DNA from: Vibrio sp. 16
Lineage (GTDB): Bacteria; Pseudomonadota; Gammaproteobacteria; Enterobacterales; Vibrionaceae
DNA length: 64,000 nt
NCBI RefSeq assembly: GCF_963681195.1
Contig: NZ_OY808998.1
Coordinates: 992,001 to 1,056,000, forward strand
Reading direction: 5' to 3'
In this document: positions 28,448-37,336 of the stretch, piece by piece
How positions within the stretch are numbered: position 1 is the first letter of the stretch
Layout: each line of letters starts with the position of its first letter
Notes under the pieces: model-generated
Told to the model about the DNA's origin: nothing
The model's database searches: none
What the model saw: the letters and a program-made list of their open reading frames with translations, nothing else
Translations under genes and position numbers: made by a program

Positions 28448-29230
28448 TTAATGAGCGGGATAGACCACAGGGAAGTTCAGCGATGGGTGTTTAGCAACTA
28501 TCGAACGGTATCCGTAGACTTTTTCTATATTTTCTGGAGTCAGCGCTTGCCATGGCGCCGCATCAGTGACTAGTTTTCCTTTGTGAAGCAGAACGATACG
28601 GTCGGAGTATTGAGCGGCAAGATTAAGATCATGCAATACCACGACTACCGCAGTCTGCTCTTTATCGGCCAAGTCACGGGCGATCTTCAGGGTGTTGTGT
28701 TGATGAGCAAGATCCAAAGCAGACGTCGGCTCATCCAGCATGAGAATCTTCTGATCTTCTGACTTGTCCAATTGAACCAAGACACGCGCAAGGTGCAAAC
28801 GCTGCTTTTCTCCACCCGACAACGAAGGGTAGAGTCGGTCAGCGAGGTGCGCCACCTCCGTCATTTGCATGTATCTTTGAGCAAGGGCCTTGCATTCCTG
28901 ATTGGGTACATCCAGTGGAATTGCACCCAGCTCGACAACCTCGTGAGCTAAGAACGGGAAGCTCAAGGTACTGTGTTGAGGCAGCATACCTAAATGACGT
29001 GCAAGCTGTTTTGGCTCCCAATCTTGCTTATGCTCACCAAAGTACTCAATGTGGTTTGTAGAAGGAATCTCGCCGCATAACAGCTTCAGCAGCGTACTTT
29101 TCCCCGCGCCGTTTGGGCCAAGGAGCGCAGTCACTTCTCCTGCATGAATATCAATATTAATATCGTCAAGCACGGTATGCTGGCCAAATTTCATCGAGAT
29201 ATGACGGCCAGACAAAACGACGTTTTTCAT
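28448..29230 (-). CDS. hmuV: Heme ABC transporter ATP-binding protein
   Basis: The 260-residue ATPase that powers heme import across the inner membrane. Start ATG 29230 shares one base with the stop of hmuU, giving translational coupling. Walker A is GPNGAGKSTLLKLL (residues 38-51), the signature is LSGGEKQRLHLARVL, and Walker B is ILMLDEPTSALDLAHQ, followed by VVVLHDLNLAAQYSDRI with the switch histidine. It is the last gene of the six-gene tonB-exbB-exbD-hmuTUV unit. Confidence 0.95.
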   Translation of the reverse strand: MKNVVLSGRHISMKFGQHTVLDDINIDIHAGEVTALLGPNGAGKSTLLKLLCGEIPSTNHIEYFGEHKQDWEPKQLARHLGMLPQHSTLSFPFLAHEVVELGAIPLDVPNQECKALAQRYMQMTEVAHLADRLYPSLSGGEKQRLHLARVLVQLDKSEDQKILMLDEPTSALDLAHQHNTLKIARDLADKEQTAVVVVLHDLNLAAQYSDRIVLLHKGKLVTDAAPWQALTPENIEKVYGYRSIVAKHPSLNFPVVYPAH

Positions 29231-30267
29231 CAAAGGATTCTTCCTTTTTGTTTAAATAGCAGGAACATAAAGAAGGGAGCACCGATGATCGCAGTGACAA
29301 TGCCGACCGGGAGTTCTGCAGGCGCAACCGCCACACGCGAATACATATCGGCGAGAGTTAACAGCAGAGCGCCCATTAACGCCGAAATCGGCAGTAAAGA
29401 GCGATGGTTTGGACCTGATAGCATGCGGCCAAGGTGAGGAATGACAAGGCCAATGAAGCCGATCATACCTGAGACACTCACCGTTACACCGACGCCAATG
29501 GCCGTCAAGAGAATCAGTTGGCGCTTTAGTGACTGAACAGGGATGCCCAAATGATTGGCTTCTGCTTCGCCGAGCAACAACGCATTAAGTGCCATCGACT
29601 TACGCATGAATATGGTCATCAGGGCGATGAGTGTCACCGCACACAAGAGGATACTGTTCCAGTTTGCACCCGCTAATGAGCCCATTGACCAAAGGCTCAG
29701 ATCGCGCAGCATCTGATCGCTGGCGATAAAGTTCATGTAGCCAATACCCGCCCCAGAGAGCGCACTGATCGCAACCCCAGCCAGTAACATAATCGTGACC
29801 GAGGTGCCCATTTTGCTCGTCCCAAGTTTGTACACCAACAGGGTCGTGATAGATCCGCCAAGAAATGCAAATAACGGAACCGCAGCCAACGTCATAAACT
29901 GAGGGTATTGAGAGGCAAGTTCGGCAAACATCACGATTGCGAAGGCCGCACCAAGTGACGCCCCCGCTGAAACCCCAATGATTCCCGGCTCAGCGAGTGG
30001 GTTGCGAAACAGCCCTTGCATTACGGTGCCGCAGACCGCGAGAATAGCCCCGACTAACATACAGAGTAGCGTTCTTGGGAAACGAATTTCGTGAATAACT
30101 AAGTTGATGTGCGGGGCTAACTCATTGGTTTGGTTGAGTAAACCGCGCATACTGTCCATAAAGCTGATCGACATCGGGCCAACGGAAACGGAGCTAATAG
30201 CAGTGATACCGAGCGCAAGCGCAAAAATAAGCAGACTAGCGGAAAGAGGAAGACGACGTAACAACAT
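29230..30267 (-). CDS. hmuU: Heme ABC transporter permease (FecCD family)
   Basis: A 345-residue integral membrane protein with nine to ten membrane segments. The FecCD/BtuC signatures are LVGAILAVCGTVMQGLFRNPLAEPGIIGVSAGASLG in the N-terminal half and VSGMIGFIGLVIPHLGRMLSGPNHRSLLP near the end. It forms the heme channel together with HmuV and takes cargo from HmuT. It starts 12 bases after hmuT and its stop overlaps the hmuV start. Confidence 0.95.
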   Translation of the reverse strand: MLLRRLPLSASLLIFALALGITAISSVSVGPMSISFMDSMRGLLNQTNELAPHINLVIHEIRFPRTLLCMLVGAILAVCGTVMQGLFRNPLAEPGIIGVSAGASLGAAFAIVMFAELASQYPQFMTLAAVPLFAFLGGSITTLLVYKLGTSKMGTSVTIMLLAGVAISALSGAGIGYMNFIASDQMLRDLSLWSMGSLAGANWNSILLCAVTLIALMTIFMRKSMALNALLLGEAEANHLGIPVQSLKRQLILLTAIGVGVTVSVSGMIGFIGLVIPHLGRMLSGPNHRSLLPISALMGALLLTLADMYSRVAVAPAELPVGIVTAIIGAPFFMFLLFKQKGRIL

Positions 30268-30279
30268 ATCCGATTGACT

Positions 30280-31116
30280 CTAGTTGAGTAGCTTGCTTAA
30301 GCGCTCTGCCTCAGAGAGACTTTTGAGCCCTAGTCCACCGACAAGCGCGTGTCCATCCACTTTGATAATGCGTTTGTTTTTGCCTGCGGGTGTCGCCGCT
30401 AAGAGGGGCATCTTGCTAAGAATCTGCTCTGCGCCACCCATTTTGTCGTAGCTACGACCGCTAACTAAAATGACATCAGGCTGCATCTCGACCATGGCTT
30501 CCGTCGACATTGGTTTGTATGAGGTAAGCTGCTCTGCGGCTGGATTGATGCCACCTGCGAGCTCAATAATCGCATTGGGCGTCGTATCCTTGCCTGCCAC
30601 ATTTGCCGGACGACCTTCGTGAATCAGCAAGAAGAGAACTTTTTTGCCCACTTCAGGTTGATTCGCCTCGAGTGTCTCAATCTGCTGGTTAACTTGACGC
30701 TTCAATTTTTCTGCTTGTTGCTCGGCACCAGTAATGAGTGCGATCTCATCAATGCGTTCCAATAAACCCGCTGGTGTCGCTTTCGTGTTGACCACATCGA
30801 CTTTTACGCCCGCCGATTTTAGTTGTGCTAGGGTTGTGTCTGGCCCCATTTCATCAGAACCAATCAATCGATTAGCGCCAAGAGCGAGCAGACCCTCAGC
30901 CGATAAGCGGCGATGGTAGCCAATTTTCGGCAGTTCAAGATCCTTGGGTAGTGCGCTGGTGACATCTACTGCGACCAACTTGTCTTGCTGCTCTAGAGCA
31001 AAAATGATTTCAGTCACCGCACTGCCTGCGCTGATAATGCGTTCACTGGCGTTCGTATAGGTCGCACAAAAGGTAAGGCTCAGAGCCGCGACGGTTTTAA
31101 GGATGTTTTTTTTCAT
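30280..31116 (-). CDS. hmuT: Heme ABC transporter periplasmic binding protein
   Basis: A 278-residue secreted protein of the cluster A-III (FepB/BtuF-like) binding proteins. The signal peptide runs to about TNAS (residue 24). The mature protein begins ERIISAGSAVTEIIFALEQQ, then DVTSALPKDLELPKIGYHRRLSAEGLLALGANRLI; Tyr67 and His68 of IGYHRRLS are in the segment that holds the heme ligand in HmuT proteins. It carries heme to HmuUV. It lies 7 bases after exbD in the same transcript. Confidence 0.93.
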   Translation of the reverse strand: MKKNILKTVAALSLTFCATYTNASERIISAGSAVTEIIFALEQQDKLVAVDVTSALPKDLELPKIGYHRRLSAEGLLALGANRLIGSDEMGPDTTLAQLKSAGVKVDVVNTKATPAGLLERIDEIALITGAEQQAEKLKRQVNQQIETLEANQPEVGKKVLFLLIHEGRPANVAGKDTTPNAIIELAGGINPAAEQLTSYKPMSTEAMVEMQPDVILVSGRSYDKMGGAEQILSKMPLLAATPAGKNKRIIKVDGHALVGGLGLKSLSEAERLSKLLN

Positions 31117-31123
31117 AATGAAC

Positions 31124-31540
31124 TCAGTTTTCAGGTTGTTCTGTCAATAACTGTGTGGCTTGAATGCCATTCTCTTGCAGGAAGGCGAGCAATTTGACCA
31201 AATGCTGAACATCGGCGGTTTTCTCTGCACCGATTACGATCGGTTTTTTATCTGACTTGTGTTGCTCGAGCAGCGCGAGTTTGAAGTTCTCCCAATCGAT
31301 GTACTCTTTGCTGTCGATTGCCCAGTAAGGTTCTTCAGCCAGTAAATTGACCGTAATAGATTTGCTATCAACCTCAGACACGGCTTGTGAGTCGGTCGTG
31401 GGTAAGTCAACTTCCAATGAATCCAATTTCACTGCGGCCGTCAGCATCAAAAACACCATCACAATGAAAATGATGTCGAGCAACGGGGTCAGATCTGGGG
31501 TGAGACCGAAGCGGTTTTCATCCTGTTTGACCTTAATCAT
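31124..31540 (-). CDS. exbD: Biopolymer transport protein ExbD
   Basis: A 138-residue protein with one membrane segment (LTPLLDIIFIVMVFLMLTAAV) that holds the proton-coupling Asp in LLDI, then a periplasmic domain. Together with ExbB it energises TonB for outer-membrane heme receptors. Its start overlaps the end of exbB by 4 bases (ATGA). The gene order tonB-exbB-exbD beside hmuTUV is typical of the vibrio TonB1 system that is linked to heme uptake. Confidence 0.93.
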   Translation of the reverse strand: MIKVKQDENRFGLTPDLTPLLDIIFIVMVFLMLTAAVKLDSLEVDLPTTDSQAVSEVDSKSITVNLLAEEPYWAIDSKEYIDWENFKLALLEQHKSDKKPIVIGAEKTADVQHLVKLLAFLQENGIQATQLLTEQPEN

Positions 31541-32244
31541 GCTTTCGCCTCAGATGGCTGGATCTGTTTAGGCGCACTCTCAATATTGTGAATTGCGCGC
31601 TCAGGAGAAACATGTTGCAAACTAATGCCTTCAAGCCAAAGGTTGACGTAATTGAGCGTATGTTCGAGTTTCGCCATCACTTTGTCTGCCCAAAGGCCAA
31701 GTAACTGAGCGCCAGCGATTGCAGGTAGAGCAATCAACAAACCTGCGGCAGTGGTGCGCATCGCCAAGCCTAAACCATCGGCTAAATCATTTGGCGTGAT
31801 GTTCCCAGTGGATGCGGCTACGCCTTTAAACATCTCAATCAAGCCCAATACCGTGCCCAACAGACCGATGAGTGGACTGATCACACCGATCAAGGTCAGC
31901 AGACGTAATCCAGAGTTGAGCTGGTGGCGTTTCTCTTGTAACCACATGCCAGCCGCATCTTCACGAAGAGACTTAGAAAACGAATGGTGAGCAAGAAGCA
32001 TGGCCACGCCTTTGTAGAGCAGAGGTCGTCTTGGCGAGAGTTTTTCTGCGAGCTGTTCTATCTGCTGTCCGTTGGTCGGTGAAATCGTTTTAAGCTCGGA
32101 GCGTATCGCTCGTTTGCCTACGCCCAAACTGATGATGACTTGAAAGAGGCGCTCGGTAATGATCATCACAGTGAGTGCTGAGCAAATAATCAGTGGCCAT
32201 GCCATCAAGCCAAGTTGTTGTTGTATTGTGTGTAATTGTTCCAT
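31537..32244 (-). CDS. exbB: Biopolymer transport protein ExbB
   Basis: A 235-residue MotA/TolQ/ExbB-family protein with three membrane segments: near residues 12-35, then the pair LRLLTLIGVISPLIGLLGTVLGLIEMF and LADGLGLAMRTTAAGLLIALPAIAG. These last two carry the conserved small residues and the proton-path threonines. It forms the pentameric motor with ExbD. It starts 2 bases after the tonB stop and overlaps exbD by 4 bases. Confidence 0.94.
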   Translation of the reverse strand: MEQLHTIQQQLGLMAWPLIICSALTVMIITERLFQVIISLGVGKRAIRSELKTISPTNGQQIEQLAEKLSPRRPLLYKGVAMLLAHHSFSKSLREDAAGMWLQEKRHQLNSGLRLLTLIGVISPLIGLLGTVLGLIEMFKGVAASTGNITPNDLADGLGLAMRTTAAGLLIALPAIAGAQLLGLWADKVMAKLEHTLNYVNLWLEGISLQHVSPERAIHNIESAPKQIQPSEAKA

Positions 32245-32246
32245 GG

Positions 32247-33032
32247 TTAATCCAACTTAAAACGTACTGGGATTTCTACTCGATGTGCCACCGTTTTTCC
32301 GCCCACAGTGTGAGGAGAAAATTTCCACTTCTTGATTGCATCGAGTGCTGCTTTATCGAGTATGGTTGCGCCCGATGAAGAAATAAGAACTTGTTTGACT
32401 TGGTTGCCATTTTCATCGAGCCAAATCTCGTACTTAGCGACCCCCTCAATGCCGCGCTTTTGAGCAATGCGCGGGTATTTGGGTGCGCGTGGTTTCGTCA
32501 AAAATGAAGGGCGCTCTATCAAAACGGGGTTTTCTGTTGCACCAGGTCGAGAAGCCGCGTCACTCTTGACTTCTTTGCTTGCTGGCTTGTTCTCTTCAAC
32601 CTTCTTCGCCACCTTTTCTTCAACAACCGGTTTCGGCTGTTCTTTTTTTGGTGTGTCTTTTTTCACCGGCGTCGGCTTTTTAGGCGGCGCTTTTTTAACT
32701 TCAGGCTTCTTTTTGACCGGTTTAGGTTTTTCTTTTTTAACCGCCTTTTTAGGCTTTTCGATCGGCGCCTTCTCTACCGCTTTCTTTACTGGTGGAGGTT
32801 CGGCAGGCGGCGGAGGCTCAACAGCCTTTTCGACAGGAGGCATTTCTTGAGGCTCAGACGGCGCAGCTTGTTCGACTTTAGGGCTAGGCGTCGGCGCAAA
32901 TTTTAAAGACACAGTGGGTGTATCTGATCCCGTTGGCATCGCAAACGATTTTGATTCATGGGCGACAAACAGGAACGCCGCATGTATTGCTAATGATACG
33001 CCTCCTGCTATCGAGTATCGCTTCAGATTCAC
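32247..33032 (-). CDS. tonB: Energy transducer TonB (TonB1 type)
   Basis: A 261-residue protein with an N-terminal anchor (residues 7-24), a long periplasmic Pro/Lys/Glu-rich spacer (about residues 50-155, with repeats such as PKPVKKKPEVKKAPPKKP) and a C-terminal TonB domain. The domain contains PKYPRIAQKRGIEGVAKYEI, then SGATILDKAALDAIKKWKFSP. It links the ExbBD motor to TonB boxes of heme receptors encoded elsewhere. It is the first gene of the minus-strand heme operon and diverges from hutW across a Fur-type control region. Confidence 0.94.
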   Translation of the reverse strand: MNLKRYSIAGGVSLAIHAAFLFVAHESKSFAMPTGSDTPTVSLKFAPTPSPKVEQAAPSEPQEMPPVEKAVEPPPPAEPPPVKKAVEKAPIEKPKKAVKKEKPKPVKKKPEVKKAPPKKPTPVKKDTPKKEQPKPVVEEKVAKKVEENKPASKEVKSDAASRPGATENPVLIERPSFLTKPRAPKYPRIAQKRGIEGVAKYEIWLDENGNQVKQVLISSSGATILDKAALDAIKKWKFSPHTVGGKTVAHRVEIPVRFKLD

Positions 33033-33072
33033 CTTGCCCTCACATCATGTTGTTCTCATAAAATGGAACAGG

Positions 33073-33137
33073 ATTATTACTTACAACGCAAATAAGATCA
33101 ATTATCAATTGCATTATCATTATCGCCAATTTAAGAT
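33073..33137. promoter_or_regulatory. Divergent heme promoters with a shared Fur-type operator
   Basis: On the plus strand TTGCAT (33109-33114), 17 bases, TAAGAT (33132-33137) gives a sigma-70 promoter for hutW. On the minus strand TTGATC (33101-33096), 17 bases, AATAAT (33078-33073) gives one for tonB. Between and over the -35 elements lie repeated GATAAT hexamers read on the minus strand: GATAATGATAAT (33124-33113) and a third in the same six-base register (33106-33101). This is the classical Fur hexamer array, so iron should repress both directions. Confidence 0.82.
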
Positions 33138-33201
33138 TGCACGCAGTTTTTTACAACATCGACGCGAAGCTAGGGACGACAAGCGTCGAGAGAGTTATTA
33201 G

Positions 33202-34575
33202 ATGTTAGATATTGATAAATTTGACGAACCAATCACGGGGGTGAACTCTCCTGATCCTCTCCGTTATGCGTTCCCTCAAAAAACATCGGCACATGCCGGT
33301 GGTATGGCGGCGCCAATTCCTCCTGAGCAAAAAGCGCATACTCTAAATCGACTGTTGCAACAACCCGGTTCCAAGCATCAAAAGCGCTGCTTGTACATCC
33401 ACATTCCTTTTTGTCGAGTGCGTTGTACGTTCTGCAACTTTTTTCAAAATGCGGCCAGTCGAAAACTGGTCGATGACTATTTTGAGGCTCTGATGGTCGA
33501 GATTGACCAAAAAGCCGCTCAACCATGGACTCAGACCGGCGTGTTTCATGCTGTCTATATTGGAGGCGGGACACCTACAGATCTTTCTCCTCAGCAGGTT
33601 GAGCGTTTAGGCAAAGCGATTCAGCGTTCGTTTCCGTTATCGACCGACTGCGAAATCACGCTAGAAGGGCGTATCAATCGATTTAGCGATGAAATGTTTG
33701 AGCGCGCCCTTGAAGGTGGTTTTAACCGCTTCTCTTTTGGTATTCAAAGCTTCAATACGCAAGTCCGTCGAAGTGCCAAACGCCTAGACGACCGGGAAGA
33801 TGTTATGGAGCGCGTCGCGTCTTTAAGTGCAACGCAGCAAGCGCCGATCATTGTCGATCTGCTGTATGGCTTGCCCTATCAGACGGCGGAAGTTTTCGAG
33901 CAAGATCTTATCGACTTTATGGCGACTGGCGCTCATGGGCTTGATTTGTATCAGTTAGTTGTTGGAGGAGACGCGCCGATGATCAACTTGGTCGACAAAG
34001 GCAAGATTCCGGCTCCAGCGACCACGATCGAAAAAGCGAGTATGTATGAGTTGGGCAGCCAATTTATGGATCAACACCACCTTCGTCGACTCAGCGTGAA
34101 TCATTGGGCTCGGGATAACAGAGAGCGAAGCCAATACAACAGTCTCGCGAAAACGTATGCAGAAGTGCTGCCAATTGGCTGTGGTGCTGGAGGCAATATC
34201 GGCGGGTACGGGATGATGAACCACCGCACACTCGAAACGTATATGAGTGCCATGAAGTCCGGTGATTCAACCGTTGCCATGATGACCAAGCAGCACGCAT
34301 TAGAGCCGCTGTTTTCAGCACTGAAGTCCGGGTTTGATCATGGCGTAGTGCGCCGAGATGCTCTGCCTTCATTTATTGGTCAATCAAGTTTTGATCTGCT
34401 GTTACCACTTTTTGAGATTTGGCAGCAGCGCGGCCTTGTTACGGTCGATGAACAATACTTGGTATTGACTCTTGCCGGCCGCTTTTGGGCGGTCTCTCTC
34501 GCTCAAGCAAGTATTCAAGTATTACAGAAAACTTACCAAGAACAGGCTGCTTTACAACCAGCAGTATCGTTATAA
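33202..34575 (+). CDS. hutW: Radical SAM heme-use protein HutW (ChuW/HutW family)
   Basis: A 457-residue HemN-like radical SAM protein. The 4Fe-4S motif is CRVRCTFC (Cys71, Cys75, Cys78) within LYIHIPFCRVRCTFCNFF, followed by YIGGGTPTDLSPQQ and FGIQSFNTQVRRSAKR. The family includes E. coli ChuW, a methyltransferase that opens heme anaerobically, so this protein probably releases iron from heme when oxygen is absent. It is the first gene of hutWXZ, transcribed away from tonB. Confidence 0.94.
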   Translation: MLDIDKFDEPITGVNSPDPLRYAFPQKTSAHAGGMAAPIPPEQKAHTLNRLLQQPGSKHQKRCLYIHIPFCRVRCTFCNFFQNAASRKLVDDYFEALMVEIDQKAAQPWTQTGVFHAVYIGGGTPTDLSPQQVERLGKAIQRSFPLSTDCEITLEGRINRFSDEMFERALEGGFNRFSFGIQSFNTQVRRSAKRLDDREDVMERVASLSATQQAPIIVDLLYGLPYQTAEVFEQDLIDFMATGAHGLDLYQLVVGGDAPMINLVDKGKIPAPATTIEKASMYELGSQFMDQHHLRRLSVNHWARDNRERSQYNSLAKTYAEVLPIGCGAGGNIGGYGMMNHRTLETYMSAMKSGDSTVAMMTKQHALEPLFSALKSGFDHGVVRRDALPSFIGQSSFDLLLPLFEIWQQRGLVTVDEQYLVLTLAGRFWAVSLAQASIQVLQKTYQEQAALQPAVSL

Positions 34576-34584
34576 GTGGATATT

Positions 34585-35088
34585 ATGGAAACAATCAAAC
34601 AACAAGTGGCTCAACTGATTGAGCAAGAGCCAACGCTGCTCCCAGCTGCGATTGCTGAGCGTTTAGCCATCTCTGAATATCAAGCCGTTGAGGCGCTGCC
34701 GGACGAAATGGTGGCGTTAGCGCCTGGAGAACAAGCTCAAACCATACTTGAGCAACTGGTCGGTTTTGGACCAGTGACAACAATCGTTCACTCTTTCGGG
34801 TCTATTTTTGAAGTCAAAGCGCCATTTCCAAAAGGAAAGGTTGCACGCGGCTATTACAACTTGATGGGGCGTGAAGGTGAGTTGCATGGCCATCTCAAAC
34901 TGGACAACGTGAAAAACATCGCGCTAGTCAGCAAGCCATTCATGGGGCGAGAAAGTCACTACTTTGGGTTCTTTTGCTCTCAAGGAAACAATATTTTCAA
35001 AATTTACCTAGGGCGCAATGAAAAACGCGAACTGATTACTGAGCAAGTTGAGCAGTTTAAGCAGTGGCAACAAGCGCTAAGAAAATAG
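34585..35088 (+). CDS. hutX: Cytoplasmic heme carrier HutX
   Basis: I start it at ATG 34585 (METIKQQVAQ), giving 167 residues; a GTG at 34576 would touch the hutW stop. With this start, the ARGYYNLMG segment places a tyrosine at residue 90, the position I recall as heme ligand in V. cholerae HutX. Other family marks are FPKGKVARGYYN, GELHGHLKLDNVKNIALVSKPFMGRESHY and FGFFCSQG. It binds heme in the cytoplasm and hands it to HutZ, encoded next. Confidence 0.93.
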   Translation: METIKQQVAQLIEQEPTLLPAAIAERLAISEYQAVEALPDEMVALAPGEQAQTILEQLVGFGPVTTIVHSFGSIFEVKAPFPKGKVARGYYNLMGREGELHGHLKLDNVKNIALVSKPFMGRESHYFGFFCSQGNNIFKIYLGRNEKRELITEQVEQFKQWQQALRK

Positions 35089-35157
35089 TCATATTATTAT
35101 TAAAAACAGCTGAAGTGAGAGTCACCTCTCTCAGTAGAAAGAAGTCAGGAGTCAATA

Positions 35158-35688
35158 ATGGATCAACAAGTAAAACAAGAGCGTCTGCAAGGTCGACTGG
35201 GGCCAGAAATTCAGGAGTTTCGCCAAGAGCGTCGTACCCTACAACTAGCGACCGTTGATGAACAGAGTCGACCAAATGTCAGCTATGCCCCTTTTGTTCA
35301 AAATCAGGATGGATATTTTGTGCTGATTTCGGAAATTGCCCGTCATGCGCGCAACTTACAAGTTAACCCAAGCGTTTCTATTATGATGATTGAGGATGAA
35401 GAGAGCTCAAAGCAACTCTTTGCTCGTAAACGTCTCACATTTGATGCCGTTGCTAGCGTTGTTGAACGAGATTCAGAGCAGTGGCAACAAGTGATCAAAC
35501 AGATGCAACAACGGTTCGGTGAAATTATTGATGGCTTAAGCCAACTGCAAGATTTTGTTCTGTTCAACATGAAGCCAGAGCAAGGCTTGTTTGTAAAAGG
35601 ATTTGGTCAAGCGTACCAAGTTTCAGGCGATGATCTCGTGGATTTTGTTCATCTACAAGATGGGCACAAAAAAGTCTCCAACGCCTAA
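35158..35688 (+). CDS. hutZ: Heme-degrading protein HutZ
   Basis: A 176-residue split-barrel (pyridoxamine-oxidase-like) protein that cleaves heme to biliverdin in the cytoplasm. It has exactly the V. cholerae length, with the proximal heme ligand His170 (in LQDGHKK) and its hydrogen-bond partner Asp132 (in QLQDFVLF). The start is preceded by AGGAG. It ends the hutWXZ transcript, followed by a terminator shared with the convergent gene. A 69-base gap after hutX holds no ORF. Confidence 0.95.
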   Translation: MDQQVKQERLQGRLGPEIQEFRQERRTLQLATVDEQSRPNVSYAPFVQNQDGYFVLISEIARHARNLQVNPSVSIMMIEDEESSKQLFARKRLTFDAVASVVERDSEQWQQVIKQMQQRFGEIIDGLSQLQDFVLFNMKPEQGLFVKGFGQAYQVSGDDLVDFVHLQDGHKKVSNA

Positions 35689-35716
35689 ATGTCTATTCAT
35701 AACGGCTAACTGACAC

Positions 35717-35738
35717 AAAGGGGCGCTTAGCCCCTTTT
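35717..35738. terminator. Terminator between hutZ and the convergent dehydrogenase gene
   Basis: Stem AAAGGGGC (35717-35724) with GCCCCTTT (35730-35737), loop GCTTA, then TTCT on the plus strand. The A-run on the left also allows function on the minus strand for the gene ending at 35762. Confidence 0.85.
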
Positions 35739-35761
35739 CTGACTCCCCCGCGGCTTGGCTC

Positions 35762-36739
35762 TTAACTTAGAGCTTGCGGGTTGGCAATATTTTCGGGAGT
35801 GCCTGCCGAGAACTTCACGACGTTTTCAAATGCCCATTGAAAATAAAGCTCGTAGCTATTTCTCTCTACATATCCGAGATGTGGCGTTGCCACCACATTA
35901 GGCAGCGTTAGCAGCGGCTCATTGTGTTCATTGGCGGGTTCTTGTTCAAACACATCGATTGCCGCCAGCTTTGTCGGGTGCTTAACCAAGGTTTGATAGA
36001 GCGCGTTGGGTGCGATAAGCTCCGCTCGACTGATGTTGACGATCATAGAGTCCGCCCTCATAGCGTCAAGATCAAGCTGAGTGACAATATGCCGAGTCGC
36101 CTCATTCAGTCTTAGGTTCAGTGAAATGACATCGCATTGGCTAAAAAACGCCTGCTTGCTTTCTGCGGCGCGATAACCGGATTTAACCGCCTTTTCCCTT
36201 GATGCTTCGCTACCCCAAACTACCACATCCATCTCAAACGCGTGGGCGTACTTAGCGAGTCGTTGGCCAATCTTGCCAAATCCCCAAATGCCCATTGTTT
36301 TGCCGTGTAAGGTCGTACCTAGCCCAAGTTCGCCAGATTGCTGCCACTGTCCGCGCTTAAAGTTACCTATGTAGTTGGGTAAGCGCCGAGCCGTTGCCAA
36401 GATCAGTGCCCATGCGAGTTCAGAAGGCGCAATAGGGGAGCCGACGCCCTCTGCGACCGCAACGCGATGGCGAGTGCAATCGTCTAGATTGAGGTGGTTA
36501 CTGATTTTCCCGGTTTGACTGATGAGCTTTAGATTGGGCAGACGCGATAGAAGTTCATCCGTGATGACGGTGCGTTCACGAATCAAGATGATGGCATCAA
36601 ACGCTTCGAGCCTGTCTACGAGTGCGTCGATATCATTTAGCGTATCAGTAAACACCGTAACATCATGCTCCTTAAGCATTGTGAAGTTACTGAGGTGCCT
36701 TACTTGGTCTTGGTAATCGTCTAAAATTGCGATTTTCAA
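35762..36739 (-). CDS. D-2-hydroxyacid dehydrogenase family protein
   Basis: A 325-residue NAD-dependent dehydrogenase. The Rossmann motif is GIWGFGKIGQRLAKYA, the catalytic arginine lies in VNISRAELI, the glutamate in DVFEQEPANEHNEPLL and the histidine in VVATPHLGYVER. N-terminal sequence KIAILDDYQDQV is typical of the subgroup annotated as phosphoglycerate-dehydrogenase-like. Substrate cannot be named from sequence; glyoxylate/hydroxypyruvate-type acids are likely. It shows no link to the neighbouring heme genes. Confidence 0.88.
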   Translation of the reverse strand: MKIAILDDYQDQVRHLSNFTMLKEHDVTVFTDTLNDIDALVDRLEAFDAIILIRERTVITDELLSRLPNLKLISQTGKISNHLNLDDCTRHRVAVAEGVGSPIAPSELAWALILATARRLPNYIGNFKRGQWQQSGELGLGTTLHGKTMGIWGFGKIGQRLAKYAHAFEMDVVVWGSEASREKAVKSGYRAAESKQAFFSQCDVISLNLRLNEATRHIVTQLDLDAMRADSMIVNISRAELIAPNALYQTLVKHPTKLAAIDVFEQEPANEHNEPLLTLPNVVATPHLGYVERNSYELYFQWAFENVVKFSAGTPENIANPQALS

Positions 36740-36772
36740 TGGGCTGTCCTTATTTTCAACTGACGTATTATA

Positions 36773-37324
36773 TTAAAAACTGGAGTTTGGTTGTTTTAAA
36801 AATTCTATTTCTTCAGCCGTACTTTCTCTGCCTAAAATAGCATTCCTATGCGGGTAACGACCAAACTTGTCGATGATCACTTTGTGTTTTATTTCAAAGT
36901 CATAATTATTCTCCAATCCAACTTGGCTGAACAGTTCGACGGCTTTTTGGTGAATAATCTTTGATTCACTGTGCATAAAAGGCATGTACAAAAATGACTT
37001 TTCAGTTGTCGATAGCTCGTCATCAAGCTTTAATCCAATCGCTTCTTGTGCGAGTGCTAAGGCAAGTGGATCTTGAGAGAACGCTTGAGGCGTATTGCGG
37101 TAGACGTTGCGTGAAAACTGATCGAGGACGAGGATCTCGGCCAGCCTTCCTGCTGCTGTCACTCTCCACGGATAAAGCTCTGATTGAGCTGCGCTTTTGA
37201 GTAAAGGTTCGAATCGATCAGTAATCATCTGGTCAACCTCGTCGTTACTCATAAACCAATCTTTCGGTTCGAGTTCTTCAAACCAGAATTTGAGCACGAT
37301 CTCTGGGCTTGTTGCTGTGTCCAT
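36773..37324 (-). CDS. DUF924 family protein
   Basis: A 183-residue soluble helical protein. I use ATG 37324 (MDTATSPEIVL), because GGGAGA lies 6 bases upstream and overlaps the alternative ATG 37336. The family pattern is complete: VLKFWFEELEPKDWF, then GRLAEILVLDQFSRNVYRNTPQAFSQDPLALALAQEAI, FLYMPFMHSE and FGRYPHRNAILGRESTAEE. DUF924 proteins look like TPR folds and have no established function. Confidence 0.9.
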   Translation of the reverse strand: MDTATSPEIVLKFWFEELEPKDWFMSNDEVDQMITDRFEPLLKSAAQSELYPWRVTAAGRLAEILVLDQFSRNVYRNTPQAFSQDPLALALAQEAIGLKLDDELSTTEKSFLYMPFMHSESKIIHQKAVELFSQVGLENNYDFEIKHKVIIDKFGRYPHRNAILGRESTAEEIEFLKQPNSSF

Positions 37325-37336
37325 ATTGTCTCCCAT

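Noticed and set aside
32467..32850. 127-residue plus-strand ORF rich in Gly and Phe
   Set aside because: It is the antisense shadow of the Pro/Lys-rich spacer of tonB; the low complexity follows from that.
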